A stretch of 64,000 nucleotides of DNA from Streptacidiphilus rugosus AM-16 (lineage in GTDB: Bacteria > Actinomycetota > Actinomycetes > Streptomycetales > Streptomycetaceae), in assembly GCF_000744655.1 (NCBI RefSeq), contig NZ_JQMJ01000004.1:2852001-2916000 (forward strand). The letters are read 5' to 3'. How positions within the stretch are numbered: position 1 is the stretch's first letter; the number at the start of each line of letters is the position of its first letter. This document shows, one piece after another, positions 58,493 through 64,000 of this stretch. The notes beneath the pieces are model-generated. The model worked only from the letters and a program-made list of their open reading frames with translations, was not told the origin of the DNA and searched no databases. Made by a program: the position numbers and the translations under genes.

Positions 58493-59613
58493 CACTCGGC
58501 CAGCAGGTGTCGTGCCTCGTGAAGGGCCTGCCACTGGGGCCCGCGCCGGCGTGAAGCCTGCTGCTCCAGGAAGCGGCGCAGCCGGGCGAGGTCCTCCGGG
58601 CTGTCCTTGGCCGCCGTACCAGCCAGGCAGGTGACCACGTCGGCCGCGTTGCCGGCCTCACCCCGCAGAAACCAGCCACGCACGCCCACCGCATGGGCAA
58701 CCGACACCGCCTCCGCAGTGCTCATCACGGCCGAGAGCCGCTCCCCGGAGGCCTGGTGGCCGCGCAGCTCGCGAAACGTTCCGACCAGCACCTCCAGCAC
58801 GTCACGGTTCGGCGCAGCCTCGACCCCGGAGCGGCGCAACAGAGCGCCCGCCTCGGCCTCGACGAGCGCGAGCTCGGTCGCGAAGTCCGCGATGGGGAAG
58901 ACCGTCTCGAAGTTGAAGCGCCGCTTGAGCGCGGCACTCATCTCGTTGACGCCGCGGTCGCGGGTGTTGGCGGTGGCGATGACGTTGAAGCCGGCCCGGG
59001 CGAAGACCATCGCATCCGGCCCCTCCAGCTCCGGCACCGCCAGCACCCGCTCGGACAGCAGCGAGAGCAGGCAGTCCTGCACCTCCAGCGGGCAGCGCGT
59101 GATCTCCTCGAACCGGACGATCCGTCCCTCCGCCATACCGCGGAGCATCGGCGCCGGAACGAGCGAGCGCGGTGACGGGCCCTCAGAGACCAGCAATGCG
59201 TAGTTCCAGGAGTACTTGATCTGGTCCTCGGTGGTGGCCGCGCCTCCCTGGACGGTCAGCGTCGAGGTGCCGCTGACCGCGGCCGCGATCAGCTCCGAGA
59301 GCAGCGACTTGGCCGTGCCCGGCTCGCCGACCAGCATCAGCCCCCGGCTCGTCGCCAACGTCACCAACGCCCGCTCGACCAGAGAGGCGTTACCGACGAA
59401 CTTGCGGCTGATCCCCTCCTCCTCGTCCCCGACGATGAACCGGCGCGCGGCACGCAGGCTGAGCTGCCAGCCCGGCGGACGCGGGTCGCGATCGCCGTCG
59501 CGCAGAGCCGCCAGCTCCTCGGCGTAGCGGACCTCGGCCGGCGGGCGCTGCAGGCCCGCCTGCTCGTCCGGACCTGGAGCATTCTGGGCGACATCGATCT
59601 CGACGGCGGTCAC
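58492..59613 (-). CDS. MoxR-family AAA+ ATPase (YehL-like)
   Basis: 373 aa. Walker A GEPGTAKSLLSELIAAA, Walker B IVRFEEITRCPLEVQD, sensor-1 region VIATANTRDRGVNEMSAALKRRF (with the Arg finger near KRRFNFE), all intact. The YehL branch differs from other MoxR proteins in QIKYSWNYALL and ATTEDQ. GTG 59613 overlaps the WGR-DUF4132 gene's stop (GTGA). It is probably a chaperone-like ATPase assembling or activating a client with the VWA protein downstream. E. coli YehL is in the molR region, linked by name to molybdate; I see no molybdenum gene here. Confidence 0.9.
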   Translation of the reverse strand: MTAVEIDVAQNAPGPDEQAGLQRPPAEVRYAEELAALRDGDRDPRPPGWQLSLRAARRFIVGDEEEGISRKFVGNASLVERALVTLATSRGLMLVGEPGTAKSLLSELIAAAVSGTSTLTVQGGAATTEDQIKYSWNYALLVSEGPSPRSLVPAPMLRGMAEGRIVRFEEITRCPLEVQDCLLSLLSERVLAVPELEGPDAMVFARAGFNVIATANTRDRGVNEMSAALKRRFNFETVFPIADFATELALVEAEAGALLRRSGVEAAPNRDVLEVLVGTFRELRGHQASGERLSAVMSTAEAVSVAHAVGVRGWFLRGEAGNAADVVTCLAGTAAKDSPEDLARLRRFLEQQASRRRGPQWQALHEARHLLAE

Positions 59614-62600
59614 GGGGCCACCTCCTCCAGGTCGGCCAGGAGCTCGGACGCGGCGACGGGGTCGAGGTCGCCGAACACGTGGGTGTAGTTCCACATGGGC
59701 CGGTAGTCGCCCGGTGCGCCCGCCAGCCAGACGGTGTCGAAGGTCTGGTCGGGGAACATGTCGACCACACCGACGGCTATGCCCATGTTCAGTTCGATGA
59801 CCAGGTGGCAACCCTCGGTGATCTTCTTGGAGAACCAGCGCTCGACGCCCGCGTCCTGCGGCTCTCCGCGCTCCCACCCGCGCTTGGTCAGACCGAGCAG
59901 CCGCCCCACCGGGACAGTGCATCCCTCGAACCGGTGCAGGCGGTTGGCCGCCGCCTCCTCCGGCGTCAGACTCCGCACCGCCCGGCCCAGCTGGTTGAAG
60001 GGCTGCAGGATCTCGTAGTCGGCGAACAGCTCGGACCAGGCCGCAAGGGTGTCGCCCAGGTGAAGCGGGTGGGCCAGCCGGACGGTGGCGTCCTCGGCGA
60101 GAGTGAACTCGTCGTCGTTCACGTCGGCGAAGCTGCGGTCTTCAGCGATCCTGAACGCGGTGACCTCCGCGCCCTCGCCAGCGCCGGTGCCAGTGCCGGA
60201 ATCGACTCCGGCGAGCCAGACCAGACGGCGCACCAGGTGCCAGACCAGCGGGTGCTGCACGAACAGCTCGCGGAATTCCCCGGCCGTCCAGCTCCGCTGC
60301 GCGACCATCGCTGCTTCCAGACGGCGGATCTGGTCGGACGCGATGGTACGGACGTCCTTCTTCAAGCCCATGAAGCGCTTGCGCTCAGCCGGAGCGAGCT
60401 CCTGGTCATCTTTGACACCCGGGACAGGCAGGTCCTTGCGACGCTTGCCGTCGGCGTCCAGCACGAATGGGCGCAACTGCTCGTCGAAGCCCACGGTGAA
60501 GCGGCGCGACCCGTAGTCGATGACCGTCGTACCGTCCGGCTCCAGGCCCAGATCAGGAACCAGACGGTCCGACAACTGGTCACCTGTGAGCCCGAGACCC
60601 TCGGCCACCTCGGTGATCTTCTCCTGCGCGCGCGCCTTGAGCGCCTTGAACTTCACCCGCTGCGCGATGCCGTGCAGGTGCAGCAGGGCCACGTCGCTGC
60701 CGATCTCGGCCAGCACGTTCAGCCCCTCGACCGCCCGGTGGTGCGCTCCCTGGCCAGGCCAGTCACGCAGGATCGGCGTCAGTCGGCGCACCGTCTCATC
60801 GTCGCCGAGCACCCCGAGGCTGTGCAGGATCCAGCTCTCCTTGGCCGGCATGGCCGCCTGGCGCCACTCCTCGAACAGGGCCCAGGCGAACGCCGACAGC
60901 GAGTCGGCGCGGCAGTTGTCGGTGACGACGGCCAGGCCGGCGTACGGATCGCCCGGCTTGGACAGCGCGAGCATCGTCAGCACATGGCGGACCGCGTCCT
61001 CCGGCAGCGCCTCGCCGGACGTCAGCAGGATCTGCGGCAGGACCGCGGGCTGCACCCAGGCGGGCAGCACCGGCATCCGCGCCGGAAGCGTGTTCTCCAA
61101 CGGATCCGTGGCCAGACCCTCAGCGACGATCTCCGCCGCCTCGGCGCCGTAGCGCTCGGTTACAGCCGCCAGCACAGCGTCCGTGCCGTCGTCGGCTGCC
61201 ACCAGACGCAGGGCCTGCTCGGCGGCCCGGCGTGCGGCACCCGTCTGACCGACCGCGTCCGGAACGAGCAGCAGGCCGGCGGCGATGCCGTGCCGGGCGA
61301 ACCAGGAACGTGCGGTGATCTGAACGGACTTGAGTCGCACCATGCCGTCGGCCAGCACCCGCGCCGCACCGAGGTCGAGAACCGGCAACAGCAGGCGGGC
61401 GAGAGCGGCGGGCTGGCGCTCAGCGGCCCACACCGCCATCGGCACGGCGGCCACGTCGTACTTGGCAAGCACGGCGGGCAGCCAGTCGCTGCCACCCCAG
61501 AGCTCCTCGGGCCGCCACTTCTCCACCCAGGGCAGCAGCACGTCAGCCGGCCCCTGGAGCAGCAGACGGTGCGCGTACCAGAGGTTGCTACGAGAGCCTA
61601 GGTGCTTGGCGGCCTCCTGACCCCAGTTCGTCCCCTCCGGGTACTCCCACCCGAGATAGTCCACGTGCGACCAGCGTTCACGCTCACCCTCGCGCCACAC
61701 CAGGGCCGAGGTGCTGTCCGGCTCCAGGCCGAGGAGGACGCGCGCCTTCCGCTGGGTCCGCGCGCGCGTCCACGGCGGGGACACCAGGAGGTCGGGCAGC
61801 GACTCCGGAGCGGCCTCGGCCACGCGCTCACGAGCACCGTCTAGCGAGCGCACCAGCTCGGCCGTCGTCGCGTCGAGCTGCGGCAGAATCGCCGGGAGCA
61901 GACCGCTGTTCAGCACCACATGCGTGTTGAGGAGCTGGCGCGCCGCCGGGGCGTTCTTGCCGTTCGTCAACGATGCCGAGGCGAGCAAGCGAACGGCCCG
62001 CACCGGGTACCGCTGCATCGCCTCCTGGAGCGCGGGCCGGACCTGCTTGTCGTCGAGCCGCGCGATCAGCAGCCGGAACGCGTCGTCGTGGGGGAACTGA
62101 GCCACCGCTGACGCGGTGGTGCGCAGCTGGTCGGAGCCGTAGGCCCGGTCCAGCGCCTCGTTCAGGAACGGCACGCACGCGGTGCCCAGACCGTCGGCGA
62201 GAGTCGCGATGAGCGCCACCGACCAGCCGTTCCAGGTCAGCTTGGGCGCCGGGCCGATGCGCTCGACCTGCGCGGAATCTCCCAGCGCGCAGAGCAGCAG
62301 CCCGCGCAGGTCGAAGGCCTCGTTCCCGTATTCCGGCTCCTCGTCGAGGCACTCCTCGACCCACCCGGGCACATCGGGTGCGAGATAGGACGTGAGAGCC
62401 CGCCGACGCGCGGTGGTCCGGCACTTCTCCAGTGCCGCGACCACCTGGGCGTAGGCCTCCTCGTTCGCGCAGGCGACCAGCGCACGCACCCGGTCCAGCT
62501 GCGGACGGACCATGTAGGGGGCGGTGTGCCGGGAACCGGTTCCCTGGAACCGCAGAGCAGGATCCGTGCGGACGGACCCGCGCTGCTGCCAGCCCGTCTC

Positions 62601-63269
62601 GACCTCAAACGTCTCGACCGCCGCCACGGCCGCGAACACGAGCCCGTGCCGCTCGATCCACGCGTCGACGAACGGGGATTCCTCCCAGCCTCCCCGCGAC
62701 GTCCACGCCGGCGGCAGCATGCTCGCCACCGCGGCGGCCCCGAGCGGGTCAGCCTCCCCCTCCATATAGGCACGGGCTGCGCGCACGAGCACGGGGTGGG
62801 AGTGCGGGGCGGTCAGCGTCTGCTCGATCCACTCCTGCTCGGAGCTGATCCGCTCCACCGCCCGGGCGACGACTTCCGCACGCACCCCCGCGACATTGCG
62901 CACCACGCCGCCACGCCGCGGGTGCAGCAGCCGCCGCCAGGCGCTCGGCATCTGGAAGGTGTCCTCATCGGGCAGCGCGGCCTCCGGTGCCTCCGAGCTC
63001 TCCGCCCGTGGCAGAGGTCCGCTCATCGGGTCGATCACGGTCCCGCCAGGCCGAACAGCCGACGGGACGACCTCGAGGTATCCCTTCTTCACCTTCTCCG
63101 CGACCAGCTTGTCGAACTGGGCTCCAGCCGCTTCAGCCGACGCCAACGCCTTGATCTGCGTCCGCCCTTCGGTGCCGATCCGTCCGTAACACACCGTCAC
63201 AGAGGCGCCGTCGACCGCCGCCTCCCAGAACTTCGACGACCCGCCCCCGACAAGCTCCCAGCGCCGCAC
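59610..63269 (-). CDS. WGR-domain plus DUF4132 protein (YehI-like)
   Basis: 1219 aa. The N-terminal WGR domain: RRWELVGGGSSKFWEAAVDG, VTVCYGRIGTEGRTQ, AAGAQFDKLVAEKVKKGY. WGR domains bind nicked or DNA ends in PARP enzymes and occur in bacterial proteins of unknown role. The middle is HEAT-like helices (RTTASAVAQFPHDDAFRLLIARL). The end (about 880-1219) is DUF4132, with VIDYGSRRFTVGFDEQLRPF and PFNQLGRAVRSLTPEEA. GTG 63269 has GGAGGAGGAG five bases upstream, the strongest ribosome site in the operon, so it is the first gene; its stop overlaps the MoxR start. Possible link to ADP-ribose chemistry given the glycohydrolase next door, but speculative. Confidence 0.87.
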   Translation of the reverse strand: MRRWELVGGGSSKFWEAAVDGASVTVCYGRIGTEGRTQIKALASAEAAGAQFDKLVAEKVKKGYLEVVPSAVRPGGTVIDPMSGPLPRAESSEAPEAALPDEDTFQMPSAWRRLLHPRRGGVVRNVAGVRAEVVARAVERISSEQEWIEQTLTAPHSHPVLVRAARAYMEGEADPLGAAAVASMLPPAWTSRGGWEESPFVDAWIERHGLVFAAVAAVETFEVETGWQQRGSVRTDPALRFQGTGSRHTAPYMVRPQLDRVRALVACANEEAYAQVVAALEKCRTTARRRALTSYLAPDVPGWVEECLDEEPEYGNEAFDLRGLLLCALGDSAQVERIGPAPKLTWNGWSVALIATLADGLGTACVPFLNEALDRAYGSDQLRTTASAVAQFPHDDAFRLLIARLDDKQVRPALQEAMQRYPVRAVRLLASASLTNGKNAPAARQLLNTHVVLNSGLLPAILPQLDATTAELVRSLDGARERVAEAAPESLPDLLVSPPWTRARTQRKARVLLGLEPDSTSALVWREGERERWSHVDYLGWEYPEGTNWGQEAAKHLGSRSNLWYAHRLLLQGPADVLLPWVEKWRPEELWGGSDWLPAVLAKYDVAAVPMAVWAAERQPAALARLLLPVLDLGAARVLADGMVRLKSVQITARSWFARHGIAAGLLLVPDAVGQTGAARRAAEQALRLVAADDGTDAVLAAVTERYGAEAAEIVAEGLATDPLENTLPARMPVLPAWVQPAVLPQILLTSGEALPEDAVRHVLTMLALSKPGDPYAGLAVVTDNCRADSLSAFAWALFEEWRQAAMPAKESWILHSLGVLGDDETVRRLTPILRDWPGQGAHHRAVEGLNVLAEIGSDVALLHLHGIAQRVKFKALKARAQEKITEVAEGLGLTGDQLSDRLVPDLGLEPDGTTVIDYGSRRFTVGFDEQLRPFVLDADGKRRKDLPVPGVKDDQELAPAERKRFMGLKKDVRTIASDQIRRLEAAMVAQRSWTAGEFRELFVQHPLVWHLVRRLVWLAGVDSGTGTGAGEGAEVTAFRIAEDRSFADVNDDEFTLAEDATVRLAHPLHLGDTLAAWSELFADYEILQPFNQLGRAVRSLTPEEAAANRLHRFEGCTVPVGRLLGLTKRGWERGEPQDAGVERWFSKKITEGCHLVIELNMGIAVGVVDMFPDQTFDTVWLAGAPGDYRPMWNYTHVFGDLDPVAASELLADLEEVAP

Positions 63270-63550
63270 AGCTCCTCCTCCACGCCGTGGCAAAACACCG
63301 GGTGCAGGACTCAACCGGTGATCAGTGGGCGCCACCCTAGCCGCCACCCCTGACAGACGTTTCGCGGGCCAACCTGTGACGTTCCGCTTCTAGGCACCCC
63401 GTCGCAGATTCGGTGCAAGGAGGCGGCCCGAATTGCCGTGATCTGATTCCGTTTAGGGTGTCGGGCTGCGGAGGCTGAGCCAGCGGACATGACCAACGAG
63501 CAGACAAACCCGTTGGTCGATGTGGGCCAAGGTTGGCAGGATGCGCGGCG
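63270..63550. other. Divergent promoter region of the MoxR operon and the glycohydrolase
   Basis: 281 bases. The only clear signal is the ribosome site of the leftward gene at 63272-63284. The area 63380-63480 is AT-richer (tgatctgattccgtttaggg) and may hold promoters of both genes. No gene or RNA seen; the minus-strand frames here are shadows. Confidence 0.4.
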
Positions 63551-64000
63551 ATGGCCTTCCACTCGTACTCCTTCGACAGTCTTCCGACCGATCCCACCGC
63601 CACCGCGCGCGACGCTTTGAACGGCCTGGCCGTCGGCGACGCCTTCGGCGCCCAGTTCTTCGTCCCCGACAACCTCCCCGCCCTGCGCGACCAGCGGCTA
63701 CCCGAGGCGCCATGGCCGTGGACCGACGACACCGAGATGGCCTGCTCCATCCACCAACTCGTCATGCACCGAGGCATGGTGGACCAGGACGAACTCGCGA
63801 ACTCGTTCGCCGAACGCCACGACTTCGACCGCGGCTACGGCCCCGCGATGAACCGCCTGCTGCGCCTGGTCCGCCAGGGCAGCGACTGGCGCGAACTCGC
63901 AACCGGCCTGTTCGACGGGCAGGGCTCCTGGGGCAACGGCGCCGCGATGCGCGTCGCCCCTCTCGGCGCCCGCTACCCAGACGACGCGGAACGAGCAGCC
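63551..64000 (+). CDS. ADP-ribosylglycohydrolase (ARH/DraG-like), cut by the window edge
   Basis: At least 150 aa, incomplete at the 3' side. ARDALNGLAVGDAFGAQFFV is the first motif (GxxxGDAxG), PWPWTDDTEMACSIHQLV the second (TDDTxM metal ligands) and GSWGNGAAMRVAPLGARYPD the central Gly-Asn-Gly motif. All expected residues so far are intact. It differs in the N-terminus from the proteins at 14410 and 19248, so it is a separate lineage. The ATG at 63551 is the first in the frame with a nearby AGGAT site; the true start could differ. It is divergent from the WGR-DUF4132 gene. Confidence 0.85.
   Translation, partial: MAFHSYSFDSLPTDPTATARDALNGLAVGDAFGAQFFVPDNLPALRDQRLPEAPWPWTDDTEMACSIHQLVMHRGMVDQDELANSFAERHDFDRGYGPAMNRLLRLVRQGSDWRELATGLFDGQGSWGNGAAMRVAPLGARYPDDAERAA

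Noticed and set aside
59679..61601. A 640-codon plus-strand frame inside the WGR-DUF4132 gene
   Set aside because: Antisense shadow with no recognisable domain; the minus-strand gene has a strong ribosome site and couples to the operon.
49577..64000. An integrase or conjugation gene inside the putative element
   Set aside because: None of the supported genes here shows recombinase, relaxase or FtsK/TraB motifs; if present they lie right of the window.
1..64000. CRISPR array, rRNA genes or a transposase
   Set aside because: No evenly spaced short repeats with unique spacers, no rRNA-like sequence and no DDE or serine transposase motifs were seen. The tandem repeats at 1-310 and 37900-38679 are too long and lack spacers.

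Overview
The window is GC-rich (about 70% or more by eye), with strong codon third-position GC bias, frequent GTG/TTG starts, ATGA/GTGA gene overlaps, Pro/Ser/Thr/Ala-rich secreted proteins, and short GC-rich intergenic repeats with a core like ttccccgcgcccct. Together these point to a streptomycete-type actinobacterium (Streptomyces, Kitasatospora or Streptacidiphilus). I cannot name the species.

Layout. 0-5.9 kb: a degenerate tandem repeat, a secreted GH26-like glycosidase, an amino-acid permease and a Tat-exported cholesterol-oxidase-type flavoprotein. 5.9-20.9 kb: a crotonase, a membrane Ser/Thr kinase with a PQQ propeller, a luciferase-like monooxygenase/FMN reductase pair with a MerR regulator, an HD hydrolase, an MBL hydrolase, a frameshifted ADP-ribosylglycohydrolase, an Ala/Glu-repeat protein, a HEAT-like protein, an intact ADP-ribosylglycohydrolase and a SUKH-4-like protein. 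21-22.8 kb: a quinone oxidoreductase and TetR pair around a clear operator. 22.9-25.6 kb: a thiol-redox operon that looks like DsbD split into three genes plus a TlpA-like protein. 25.7-30 kb: a CAP protein, an anchored secreted protein and an OmpR-type two-component system whose kinase runs on through a terminator. 30-36.8 kb: a GH16 glucanase, a DUF1963-like protein, a VWA/membrane-protein pair, a small membrane protein and a GT2 glycosyltransferase. 37-46.4 kb: an SGNH esterase with FG-GAP-like repeats, a GGDEF-EAL protein and, 21 nt downstream, a 1418-residue enzyme read as MbtH-adenylation-carrier-reductase-Leu/Phe-tRNA transferase. 46.4-49.3 kb: a NarL-type two-component system and a DUF2306 protein.

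At 49.53 kb the minus strand carries only the 3' part of a tRNA-Lys(CUU) gene, from the anticodon loop to the discriminator base, followed by what looks like the gene's terminator. This is the structure left at one end of an element integrated into a tRNA gene. The geometry places the element to the right, so 49.6-64 kb probably lies in an island. It holds a SWIM protein, a VapBC-like pair, a broken ADP-ribosylglycohydrolase fragment, a tightly coupled five-gene operon matching E. coli yehI-yehL-yehM-yehP-yehQ (WGR-DUF4132, MoxR ATPase, DUF5682, VWA, SWIM) and the start of another ADP-ribosylglycohydrolase.

The strongest candidate for an undescribed system is the fusion at 42137-46393. It has no condensation domain; a leucyl/phenylalanyl-tRNA transferase module on the same chain could form the peptide bond and the reductase could release a peptide aldehyde. 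All functions here are read from motifs and remembered families; no searches were run.
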